This document shows, piece by piece, positions 1 through 6,149 of a stretch of DNA of 9,452 bases. This DNA comes from Terriglobia bacterium. GTDB taxonomy: Bacteria; Acidobacteriota; Terriglobia; UBA7540. The notes beneath the pieces are model-generated. The model did no database searches and was not told the origin of the DNA. It worked only from the letters and a program-made list of their open reading frames with translations. The position numbers were made by a program, and so were the translations under genes. How positions within the stretch are numbered: the first letter of the stretch is position 1; the number at the start of each line of letters is the position of its first letter. The DNA lies in contig JAIQGB010000139.1 of NCBI GenBank assembly GCA_020072905.1, positions 1 to 9,452 of the forward strand. Reading direction: 5' to 3'.

Positions 1-1
1 T

Positions 2-673
2 CGCCGCCTGCGGGCCTTCCATCCCCAAGCCGACCTGAAGCTGCTGCGCGCGCTCCCCGAACACTTCGCGCAGGCAATCAAGGCGCGCGAAAAGGAATTG
101 GCGCAGTTCATCCGCGAGATGCCGGAGAGCTATTCGAACCTGATTCAGGTAACGTCGCCGCGCGCTGTGCTCGCCGCCGACCCCCAGGCGGAACTGCAGG
201 CACCATTTGGCCGCTACGTTGGAGTGCGCCGCGCCGCCGCACCTGAGCAGGACACGCGCATGCGGATCAAGCAGCGGCTGAAGGAGGCGCTGGCGCGCCA
301 TGGCTTGCTCGAAACGCCACGCTTCGAAAAGCAAATCCCCGCCGCCCAGTGGACCCACTCGGGCGACCCGTTCACCTTCGACTACGGCTATCGGCCGCTC
401 CAAATCGAGGGCCGGCCGAACGGGCACTTCAAGTTCCTTCACGCGCTCTCGCTCCGGCGCGATAACGACCTCGCACACAAGCTCGCTAACACGATGCGCT
501 ACGTCCGCGCGAAAGAGCCCGCCGAGCTTACCGCCGTCGTCGAAGGCCTGCCCGCGCTCGGCGACAAGACCGCACTCCATTCCCAACGCATTCTCGAAGA
601 CGCCCGCATCATGCTCCAGTCTCTCGTCGGCATCGATGCCTACGCCCAATCGATCCGCGCTGAATTGCTGTAG
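2..673 (+). CDS. DUF3037-family protein, 5'-truncated by window edge
   Basis: The reading frame is open from the first complete codon and stops at TAG (671-673), leaving 223 residues; the true start lies outside the window. A TTG at 98 is only an internal codon, because good family-like sequence (RRLRAFHPQADLKLLRAL) precedes it. The order of segments fits DUF3037 proteins as I remember them: a 'PxADLxLLRAL' helix, then 'ESYSNLIQVTSPRAVLAADP', then in the C-terminal half 'GDPFTFDYGYRP', 'PNGHFKFLHALSL' and 'LTAVVEG'. The function of DUF3037 is unknown. It has no visible signal peptide or membrane segment in this part, so it is probably cytoplasmic. It converges on the unrelated minus-strand gene at 846-1325. 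The family call rests on remembered motifs, not a search. Confidence 0.72.
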   Translation, partial: RRLRAFHPQADLKLLRALPEHFAQAIKAREKELAQFIREMPESYSNLIQVTSPRAVLAADPQAELQAPFGRYVGVRRAAAPEQDTRMRIKQRLKEALARHGLLETPRFEKQIPAAQWTHSGDPFTFDYGYRPLQIEGRPNGHFKFLHALSLRRDNDLAHKLANTMRYVRAKEPAELTAVVEGLPALGDKTALHSQRILEDARIMLQSLVGIDAYAQSIRAELL

Positions 674-708
674 CGGCGGCGCCTACGCCGTCTAACTACG
701 CGGGGTGG

Positions 709-739
709 CGCATACATGCCGCCTTCTGGCATGTGCGCG
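709..739. other. Imperfect hairpin downstream of the DUF3037 gene
   Basis: An uninterrupted 7-bp stem, ACATGCC (714-720) with GGCATGT (728-734), closes a 7-nt loop. After one G-T wobble and one mismatch it is extended by three more pairs (709-711 with 737-739). It starts 36 bases after the stop codon of the plus-strand gene. There is no T-run after it on either strand, so it is at best a weak or Rho-assisted 3'-end structure. Confidence 0.45.
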
Positions 740-754
740 ATCTGGGGATTGTAG

Positions 755-786
755 AAAAAGCCGCGGACCTCCACAGCAGGTCCGCG
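755..786 (-). terminator. Intrinsic terminator, distal of a tandem pair
   Basis: A perfect 9-bp stem, CGCGGACCT (762-770) with AGGTCCGCG (778-786), encloses a 7-nt loop. Read on the minus strand it is followed directly by GCTTTTTC (755-761 region). The GC-rich stem plus T-run is the classical Rho-independent layout. It lies behind the terminator at 805-845 and serves as a backup for the minus-strand gene at 846-1325, or blocks minus-strand transcription from running into the DUF3037 gene. Confidence 0.75.
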
Positions 787-804
787 CTGGCCGCTGCGCC
801 CCGC

Positions 805-845
805 AAAGAAAAAGCCGCAGAGTCTCTGAGAAGCAAGACTCTGCG
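805..845 (-). terminator. Intrinsic terminator of the 846-1325 gene
   Basis: A perfect 10-bp stem, CGCAGAGTCT (816-825) with AGACTCTGCG (836-845), has a 10-nt loop. On the minus strand it is followed by GGCTTTTTCTTT. The stem begins at the base immediately after the TAG stop (846-848) of the minus-strand gene. The 3' flank (GCTTTTTCT) matches that of the second terminator at 755-786 although the stems differ in sequence. Confidence 0.85.
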
Positions 846-1325
846 CTAACTACTTCTGGAACTCTCAGGGACATCGCCCACAAGGCCCCTGAGATATGCA
901 CAAATCGCCTCGGTCGGGAAACCTCCTGAAACTTCCTGCATCCTTGGCCGGCCGCCTGCCAGGGTATACACCTGCGGAGGCGGGGCAGGCCCTTGGAAGA
1001 CTTTCTCGGCGATGACCCGGTTGTAGCCGAGGACCCTGACGTGGCAGACGCTGCGGATTGCACTCCATCCAACCCCCGTATAGTGACCCACACGTTCCCG
1101 CCGCTCGGTCAGCTCGATAACCACATCTGCATCTTCCAGCGTGTCCGCTCGCATTGCCATCGGGAAGACATTCAGAAACTCCTGCGTGGCTCGTCGCGAC
1201 AGTTGAGGCCGGAGAAATGAGGAACCGAGCTCGTCGGTCGAGGGCTCAAACTCATGGGTGACGAAGACCTTCCCACGGATGGTTGGCGACGGGAAGAAGT
1301 GTCCTATCAATTCCTTGAGATTCAA
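846..1325 (-). CDS. Hypothetical protein, 159 aa, TTG start
   Basis: I do not recognise this protein. I chose the TTG at 1325 because AGGAGG sits 7 nt upstream of it (1333-1338), and upstream in-frame sequence overlaps an unrelated PIG-L remnant in another frame. The stop TAG abuts an intrinsic terminator, which supports a real transcript end. The product has no signal peptide, no membrane helix and no clear catalytic motif. Visible segments: a central stretch with ADVVIELTERRERVGHY (residues 66-82), then a strand-rich part with SVCHVRVLGYNRVIAEKVF (92-110), a proline run PAPPPQ (113-118), and a C-terminal helix-like FPTEAICAYLRGL. This suggests a small beta-rich globular domain. By eye its codons look less GC-biased at third positions than neighbouring genes, which may indicate a separate origin. 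It stands alone between two unrelated transcription units. Confidence 0.7.
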   Translation of the reverse strand: MNLKELIGHFFPSPTIRGKVFVTHEFEPSTDELGSSFLRPQLSRRATQEFLNVFPMAMRADTLEDADVVIELTERRERVGHYTGVGWSAIRSVCHVRVLGYNRVIAEKVFQGPAPPPQVYTLAGGRPRMQEVSGGFPTEAICAYLRGLVGDVPESSRSS

Positions 1326-1332
1326 ATCGATG

Positions 1333-1338
1333 CCTCCT
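1333..1338 (-). promoter_or_regulatory. Shine-Dalgarno site that sets the TTG start at 1325
   Basis: On the minus strand the sequence reads AGGAGG, a full match to the anti-Shine-Dalgarno complement. Seven bases (CATCGAT) separate it from TTG. No ATG or GTG in this frame is better placed, so this site decides the start of the 159-residue protein. Confidence 0.8.
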
Positions 1339-1347
1339 GCTTCTTGT

Positions 1348-1389
1348 TCACTCGTTCCAGCCCTCGTGCTGCTGCCAGTCAACAATGCG
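1348..1389 (-). pseudogene. 3'-end remnant of a PIG-L deacetylase gene
   Basis: On the minus strand these 42 bases encode RIVDWQQHEGWNE followed by TGA. This is exactly the C-terminus of the intact secreted PIG-L protein at 4022-6118. The two copies align without gaps (1348-1389 with 4022-4063) at 39 of 42 bases. The three differences all fall at third codon positions and are synonymous (V, H and E codons). Similarity stops abruptly at both sides: the preceding codons differ, that frame meets a TGA at 1444-1446, and sequence after the stop is unrelated. I read it as the tail of a deleted or recombined paralogue. It lies just upstream of the ribosome binding site of the 846-1325 gene. Confidence 0.85.
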
Positions 1390-1397
1390 CCGGGCGG

Positions 1398-1425
1398 CGC
1401 AGACCCCTGAATTGTGGGGTCTGCG
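1398..1425. repeat. Perfect 10-bp inverted repeat
   Basis: CGCAGACCCC (1398-1407) and GGGGTCTGCG (1416-1425) form a perfect 10-bp stem around an 8-nt loop. No T-run follows on either strand, so it is not a standard intrinsic terminator. Its arm resembles those of the hairpins at 762-786, 816-845 and 1508-1533. It begins 8 bases upstream (minus-strand sense) of the PIG-L remnant. Confidence 0.8.
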
Positions 1426-1507
1426 ATTTCCCGAAGGGACTTCTCACTGTCCTCATCTTCGAATCCATGAGCTTCCGCGTCCTGGCAACCAGTCGCTCCG
1501 CGAGATT

Positions 1508-1533
1508 GCAGACCGTTAAGAGCAACGGTCTGC
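1508..1533 (-). terminator. Hairpin at the 3' end of the ROK/PIG-L operon
   Basis: GCAGACCGTT (1508-1517) and AACGGTCTGC (1524-1533) form a perfect 10-bp stem with a 6-nt loop. In the minus-strand direction the stem starts 12 bases after the TGA of the PIG-L gene (1546-1548), the expected place for a terminator. The downstream flank lacks a T-run (AATCTCGC), so efficient intrinsic termination is uncertain; it could act as an RNA 3'-end stabiliser. Confidence 0.55.
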
Positions 1534-1545
1534 GCCAGCCGCGGC

Positions 1546-2394
1546 TCACGACAGCTTGGCGATGCGGTTAGTGACTTCCTCGGCGAAGCGGTTGATGAAG
1601 CTCTGAATGTACGTATTCGGGTCGATGGAAGCGTCGGCGATGAGCGGCGTCAAATCGATGCCGAAAATCACCGAGGTGGCGACGTCGGTAGCGTGCGACT
1701 CGAAGTAAGTGGCGTTGGCGCGGCGGCGGCCCAGAGTGGCGATGTCGTAGCGCTTGCCGCCGGCAATTTGCGAATCGAAAATGCCCACGAGCGACGCCGC
1801 CAGATTCTCGTGCGCGGAAACGTCGAAGACGACTTTATCCTTGTCGTTCATCCAGTCCAGATTCCGCCAGACCTCACAGCCGTAGAGCCGCTCGGGGCGC
1901 TCGTCGGCGGGCAGCTCGCGCAGGGCGCGAATCACGCGCAGCACCACGCCCACGTGTGTGTCGTGCTTATCGGCGAGGTTGTGCGTGTAAATGACGCGCG
2001 GCTTCGCCGCCGCGATGAGCTTCTTCAGGTCTTCGACCACGTGGGCGTTCTTCCCGTCCTTCACCTCCCCGCTCGTATAATCGAGGAAGACGTGCGCGGA
2101 GAATTCGCCCACGAAGGCCGCCTTCTTCTGTTCGACGCGCCGCACGGCCTGCATTTGCTCGTCGGTGAAGTGTGCATAAACGCCGTCGCGGGCGCTGCCC
2201 GCGCCGTTGGTGACCGTCACGCCCGTGAAGGATTGCTCGCTGTTGCCGAAACACTCGAGGATGCCGTGCCAGGCCATGATCTCGAGATCGTCCTGGTGCG
2301 CGCCGATGGCAAGGTGGGTGGTGCGCAGCAGCGCCAGGTCCCCGGGCGAGCCATCCGGCGCGTACACTTCCGAGTTCGGGTTGTGGAATAGCAT
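1546..2394 (-). CDS. PIG-L (LmbE-like) family deacetylase, cytosolic
   Basis: The product has 282 residues. The ATG at 2394 was chosen because AGGAGG ends 5 nt upstream; the in-frame extension to 2559 would run into the preceding gene and gives low-complexity sequence. The PIG-L/LmbE fold is shown by GAHQDDLE (residues 31-38), corresponding to the family's AHPDDxE metal and catalytic motif, and by KHDTHVG (143-149), the second metal site. Expected zinc ligands are H33, D36 and H147, with D35 as general base. The family removes acyl groups from N-acetylglucosamine-type conjugates. Glutamine replaces the usual proline in the first motif. No signal peptide is visible, so it is probably cytoplasmic. 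It follows the ROK-like kinase gene by 16 nt and is almost certainly co-transcribed with it, suggesting an amino-sugar substrate (inference). The exact substrate cannot be told from sequence. Confidence 0.9.
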   Translation of the reverse strand: MLFHNPNSEVYAPDGSPGDLALLRTTHLAIGAHQDDLEIMAWHGILECFGNSEQSFTGVTVTNGAGSARDGVYAHFTDEQMQAVRRVEQKKAAFVGEFSAHVFLDYTSGEVKDGKNAHVVEDLKKLIAAAKPRVIYTHNLADKHDTHVGVVLRVIRALRELPADERPERLYGCEVWRNLDWMNDKDKVVFDVSAHENLAASLVGIFDSQIAGGKRYDIATLGRRRANATYFESHATDVATSVIFGIDLTPLIADASIDPNTYIQSFINRFAEEVTNRIAKLS

Positions 2395-2410
2395 CGCTCC
2401 CTCCTGAAAA

Positions 2411-3823
2411 TCAGCTCTTTTCCGGCAGGCTGGCGGCGGCGACGGCCTGGCCGATCCGGCGGCTGGATTCATCCGGCAGATGCAGCGCCACCCGGCCGGC
2501 CAGCTCGGGGAACTCGCGCGCCAGCACCTCCTGGGCGCGGCGGAGAATGATCGTCCCACCCTCGCCCGAGGTCACGCGCCCGAGCACCAACACGTGGCGC
2601 AGCTTGTAGAAATCACTGTAGTGCGCGATGCCGTAACCCACGAAGCAGCCGATCGACTCGAAGATCTGGCGCGCACGCTCATCGCCCGCGAGAAGTTTCT
2701 CCTGCACGGCCTTCAGCCGCTCCGCCGGGCCGAGTGACGGCGCAAGCTCCAGGCCCGCGACCGGCGCCAACCGAAACACCGCCTGCTGGGAAAAATACTG
2801 CGCGCCCACGCCGCGATCGCGGGACCACTCGTCCTGTGGCGCCTCGGGATCGTAGTCCACGGGCACAAACGCCAGCTCGTTCAGCCACGTGGTGATCTCG
2901 CCGCTCTCGGTGACGTAACCGCCCGCCTGGCTCGAGCCGAGCGCGATGCCGAGCACGGCGGTGTCGTTGAGCGACAGGGCGCCCGCCAGCGCCGTCACTT
3001 CGCCGTCGTTTACGACTACGAACGGAATGCCGCCCCACGCTTCCTTGAGGTCGAAGAAGAGGCGCGTGATCTTGGCGTCGAAAAGGTCTTTCGGAACGCC
3101 CCGATAAAGCGAAGCGACGCGTGGGCGATTGTTGATGTAAACGCCCGCAGCGCTGCCGCCGATGGCGTCAACTCTCGGCAGGTGCTTAGCGGCGGATTTC
3201 AGTGCCGCGTTAATTTCGTTGAAATGATAGCTCGGGTCGGTGGCGTGGCGCGGGTCCCAGACGACTTCTTCGGTGTGCACCGCCTCGCCGTCAATCACCG
3301 CTGCCACCTTACGGTCCGTGGCGCCAAGGTCGAATCCGATCCGGGAGCCCTCCAAATGCCCGCCTAGCTTCATGGTGCCTTCGGAGGGGGCAGGGACTCT
3401 ATCGGCGCCGGTGATCTCCACCGTAAACGGATGCTCGTAAACGCCTCCCATGAAGTCATAGTCGAAAGCGCGCGCGCCGCGTGGTGAATAGACGTCGCGG
3501 ATATGCCCGCCGATGGACCGCGGCCCGCCCACGATCACCCGCCAGCCACCACGCTGCCAGAGCAGGAATTTGACCAGCCGCTCGGCGTAAGGAAGGTTCA
3601 GCTCGGCGCCGTCGGCGCGCTCGTCAAAACACTCCGTGTGATAAACGGAGACCGAGCCGTCTCCGCGCTCGAGCGCGATGGCGAGGGGTACCGCGCGACC
3701 GGAAGCCTGCACCCGCTGGCGATAGGCGCGATTCGCCAGCACCGCCGGCGCAAACCGCCGATGGAGCGGCGGCACGATCGCGGGCTTGGCCAATGCCGCG
3801 AGTTTCCCGAGATGCTCACTCAT
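2411..3823 (-). CDS. ROK-like sugar kinase with N-terminal extension
   Basis: The product has 470 residues. The ATG at 3823 is preceded by AGGAAGGG with 9 nt spacing, and sequence upstream of it in frame looks non-coding. Residues about 161-470 carry actin-fold ATPase motifs as in ROK kinases: IGFDLGATDRKVAAVIDG (162-179, phosphate-1), VNDGEVTALAGAL (271-283, matching the ROK 'NDANAAALG' segment with D273 as likely catalytic base) and LGIALGSSQAGG (291-302, phosphate-2). The ROK zinc motif with its CxCGxxGC cluster is not seen. Residues 1-160 form an extension I do not recognise, containing RVIVGGPRSIGGHIRDVY (95-112). Typical ROK proteins are near 300 residues. It is the first gene of a two-gene unit with the PIG-L deacetylase, 16 nt downstream. 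A kinase acting on a deacetylated or N-acetylated sugar is plausible, but a BadF-type or regulatory role is not excluded. Confidence 0.82.
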   Translation of the reverse strand: MSEHLGKLAALAKPAIVPPLHRRFAPAVLANRAYRQRVQASGRAVPLAIALERGDGSVSVYHTECFDERADGAELNLPYAERLVKFLLWQRGGWRVIVGGPRSIGGHIRDVYSPRGARAFDYDFMGGVYEHPFTVEITGADRVPAPSEGTMKLGGHLEGSRIGFDLGATDRKVAAVIDGEAVHTEEVVWDPRHATDPSYHFNEINAALKSAAKHLPRVDAIGGSAAGVYINNRPRVASLYRGVPKDLFDAKITRLFFDLKEAWGGIPFVVVNDGEVTALAGALSLNDTAVLGIALGSSQAGGYVTESGEITTWLNELAFVPVDYDPEAPQDEWSRDRGVGAQYFSQQAVFRLAPVAGLELAPSLGPAERLKAVQEKLLAGDERARQIFESIGCFVGYGIAHYSDFYKLRHVLVLGRVTSGEGGTIILRRAQEVLAREFPELAGRVALHLPDESSRRIGQAVAAASLPEKS

Positions 3824-4021
3824 CCTGCACTTCCCTTCCTGCCGCTCAACTTCACCGCACCGCCTTCGGCGGACTAAACAGTGTGCCGTAGAGAGCGCGA
3901 AAATTCGAGAGATAAAAAGTCGCTGGCTCGCGAAGGGGAACCGCAAAACCGCAGGGCGGTCGCAGCTAAACTCGCGAGAGGGCAAGCCGAATCCCGAACC
4001 CCGAATCCCGAAACCCGCGCC
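3824..4021. other. Intergenic region upstream of the ROK-like gene
   Basis: This 198-bp gap separates the secreted PIG-L gene from the ROK-like gene, both on the minus strand. It holds the ROK ribosome binding site (minus-strand AGGAAGGG, 3833-3840), a small CCGCC-TTC-GGCGG hairpin near 3860, and the heptamer repeat at 3988-4015. I found no convincing -35/-10 pair on the minus strand and no T-run terminator after the PIG-L stop, so the ROK gene may have its own unrecognised promoter or be reached by read-through. Confidence 0.5.
3988..4015. repeat. Four-unit degenerate heptamer repeat
   Basis: Four consecutive 7-bp units read CGAATCC, CGAACCC, CGAATCC and CGAAACC, followed by another C. Units 1 and 3 are identical. 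It lies 6 bases beyond the stop of the secreted PIG-L gene, in the gap before the ROK-like gene. Short intergenic GAAYCCC runs of this style look familiar from acidobacterial genomes, but I could not check that. Confidence 0.8.
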
Positions 4022-6118
4022 TCATTCGTTCCAGCCCTCATGCTGCTGCCAGTCGACAATGCGCAGGTGATGCTCCTCGCGCGGCAGTTCCGTCAGGGGG
4101 CGCCGCATGCCTTCGGAGAGATTGCCGTCCTGCGACTGGTAAATCCAGAGCATCTCCTGCTTGAGCGCTGCCGCCTCGCCGCTCAGGTAATACGTCACCT
4201 TGTCGTATTGGTAGGGAGCCGGCTTGAAGCCGCCCGCGCCGTAGCTGACGTCGGTTAGCACGACGGTCGCGGGATCGATGCGCTTCTCGCGCAACAACTC
4301 TTGACACGCCTTGAGCGCGAACCAGTTCGCGGTGCGGTGGTCCACGTGACGCTCGTCGGGGTGCGTGGTGGCGATCATCGCCGGATGGAAGTCGGAGATG
4401 ATCTGCTTGACCAGGTCAATGACCGGCTCGCGCGCGTAAGGGAGATTGGGCTTGAGGACGTTTCCGTACGGCGCGTGGTCAGCAGCGAGGTAGATGGAGA
4501 GGAAGGGATTCGAGGGCTTGATATTCTGCGACCAGATTGCTCCCGAGCCGCCGTCCGGCAGGCCCAGGAAAATCAGGTTCTCGCGTTTGAGGCCCAAGTG
4601 CCCGAGCGCCTCGACGCTCTCTTCCATGCGCACCATGCCAAACTCGCGCGCTTCGTTGGGGCCGCAAGGCTTCGAGTAATACCGCTCGCAGGCGCCCACG
4701 TCGCCGCTCGTGAAGAACACCACGCGGACGGGAATGCCCGCCTCAACTGCCACACGGACCAGGCCACCATACGCACCCTCGTCGTCCTCGTGGGCGTTGA
4801 AGATCATCAGCGAGGCGGGGAGAGAGTTGACGGCGATGTCCGAAGTCGTCGTCGCCAGCGTCCCGCCCTCGGGGGTGACGAGCGCCAGCTTGAGCGGATA
4901 ATTGCCGGGCGTGGTGGTGGCGGGAATGGTCCACGCGTCCGCTTCCACGGCGCGCGTCGCCTCTTTGTCGAGCGCCAGCCCGGAAGCAAGCGTCGCGGAT
5001 TGCACCTGCTTCCCGCTCGCGTCGGTGAATTCCGCGCGCAGTGTCACGCCTCGCCACGCAGCCTCGGTGGAATTCTTCACCGTCGCCTTGATGCGCACCG
5101 TGTCGCCGGGCCGATAGAGCGTGTGCGCGCGGTCAAGCGTAATGGCGGGCGAGAGCATCCCCGGCGGATAGAACTCGCGGTACTTCGTGAAGTCGATATC
5201 GGAGTTGTAGGGGTGCGTGAAATTGCGGCTGTAGGGCTTGGGCAGATCGCGGTCCGGCGGGCGGACGATGGCGGGAGTGGTGAACTGCATGTCGTAGAGG
5301 ACGGTGCGGTCCGCATTCCATACGGCCACGGTGTAGCTGTCCACCTCGGGCGGCGCCAGTTTCTCATGCCGCGCGGGGCCGCCGGCGCCCATTACCGCTA
5401 CCTGCTGCCCCTGCAGGAACGCCGCCCGCCCCGCGGGCATCATGGGAATGGTCACCTCGCTGCGCCCCGGCAAGTCGAGGTGCTCGCGGAGGACTTTGAT
5501 CGCCAGCTCGGGGTTCGAGGTGTCGCTGGCTGCGGCGCCTGCGCTCGAGAAGAGTGATATCCACGGATAGTTGGCATTGGAGAATTCGACTTTCAGACCC
5601 TTCATCGGAGTGCGCGTGAGGTTCTCAAGCACCACCTCGCACTCGATGGGATCGCCGACCGTGTAGAACGTCTTATCGAGCGCGAGCCTTGCGATGCGCA
5701 CCAGCTTGCGGTAAGCGGCAAAGCCGCGGATCTTCTGGCGGGCGAAAACCTTCTGCGCTTCGCGATCTTCGACCCGCAGCGTGACGCTATAGACCCCGGT
5801 CGGCGCCTCGTTAGGAATCAGCCAGGCACCTTCGAAGGTGGCGCCCTGCGCCCTGCCCATCGCCTCCTTGCCGTTCAGGTCAAGTTGCACGCTGCTCACG
5901 GCCGTTGTGCCGATATAGGAAATGTCGGCGAACACCGCGAAACGCGCCAGATCGCCCGCGGTCTCGCCGTGCAGCGTGGCGCGAATCGTCGCCTCCGAGC
6001 CCACGTTGTAGCCCGTATCGGATGGTGCACCTTCGATCGAAAGCTCCTCCGCTCCGTGCGCCGCAGCCGCCAACACGAGGCAGAGTGCCATCGTCCAAAG
6101 CCCGCTTCGCATGACCAT
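4022..6118 (-). CDS. Secreted PIG-L family protein with Ig-like N-terminal domains
   Basis: The product has 698 residues. The ATG at 6118 is supported by AAGGAG 5 nt upstream and a promoter whose -10 box lies at 6150-6155; an extension to 6217 would begin upstream of that promoter. Residues 1-22 are a signal peptide (MVMRSGLWTMALCLVLAAAA core, likely cut near AHG-AEE), with no lipobox. Residues about 25-430 look like three beta-sandwich modules, the last with YRPGDTVRIKATVKN (335-349). Residues about 434-698 form the PIG-L domain: NAHEDDE (441-447, variant of AHPDDE) and HPDERHVDH (586-594). Expected zinc ligands are H443, D446 and H594, with D445 as base. The reaction is probably hydrolytic deacylation of an N-acyl sugar outside the cytoplasm; the substrate is unknown. 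The C-terminus RIVDWQQHEGWNE recurs as a remnant at 1348-1389. It diverges from the DUF1175/macroglobulin genes. Confidence 0.9.
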   Translation of the reverse strand: MVMRSGLWTMALCLVLAAAAHGAEELSIEGAPSDTGYNVGSEATIRATLHGETAGDLARFAVFADISYIGTTAVSSVQLDLNGKEAMGRAQGATFEGAWLIPNEAPTGVYSVTLRVEDREAQKVFARQKIRGFAAYRKLVRIARLALDKTFYTVGDPIECEVVLENLTRTPMKGLKVEFSNANYPWISLFSSAGAAASDTSNPELAIKVLREHLDLPGRSEVTIPMMPAGRAAFLQGQQVAVMGAGGPARHEKLAPPEVDSYTVAVWNADRTVLYDMQFTTPAIVRPPDRDLPKPYSRNFTHPYNSDIDFTKYREFYPPGMLSPAITLDRAHTLYRPGDTVRIKATVKNSTEAAWRGVTLRAEFTDASGKQVQSATLASGLALDKEATRAVEADAWTIPATTTPGNYPLKLALVTPEGGTLATTTSDIAVNSLPASLMIFNAHEDDEGAYGGLVRVAVEAGIPVRVVFFTSGDVGACERYYSKPCGPNEAREFGMVRMEESVEALGHLGLKRENLIFLGLPDGGSGAIWSQNIKPSNPFLSIYLAADHAPYGNVLKPNLPYAREPVIDLVKQIISDFHPAMIATTHPDERHVDHRTANWFALKACQELLREKRIDPATVVLTDVSYGAGGFKPAPYQYDKVTYYLSGEAAALKQEMLWIYQSQDGNLSEGMRRPLTELPREEHHLRIVDWQQHEGWNE

Positions 6119-6149
6119 TGCGTCTCCTTGATCCATAAGTGTAGCCGCC

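Noticed and set aside
692..1093. Minus-strand open frame of 133 codons
   Set aside because: It overlaps the 846-1325 gene in another frame and runs through both intrinsic terminators.
1326..1385. Longer start for the orphan gene at the TTG at 1385
   Set aside because: The extra residues come from the PIG-L remnant read out of frame, and the AGGAGG at 1333-1338 points to the TTG at 1325.
755..1533. CRISPR-like array or mobile-element ends formed by the four hairpins
   Set aside because: The spacing is irregular, the stems are not identical direct repeats, and no transposase, cas gene or target duplication is visible.
1391..1545. Possible further PIG-L coding remnant upstream of the conserved tail
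   Set aside because: The tail frame hits a stop at 1444-1446 and the translation there does not resemble any part of the intact PIG-L protein.
1693..2391. Plus-strand open frame of 232 codons
   Set aside because: It is antisense to the PIG-L deacetylase gene, which has intact catalytic motifs and a good ribosome binding site.
4301..5557. Long plus-strand open frame of 418 codons
   Set aside because: It lies wholly antisense to the secreted PIG-L gene, is rich in R, G, V and H as expected for a reverse-complement shadow in GC-rich DNA, and has no domain motif.
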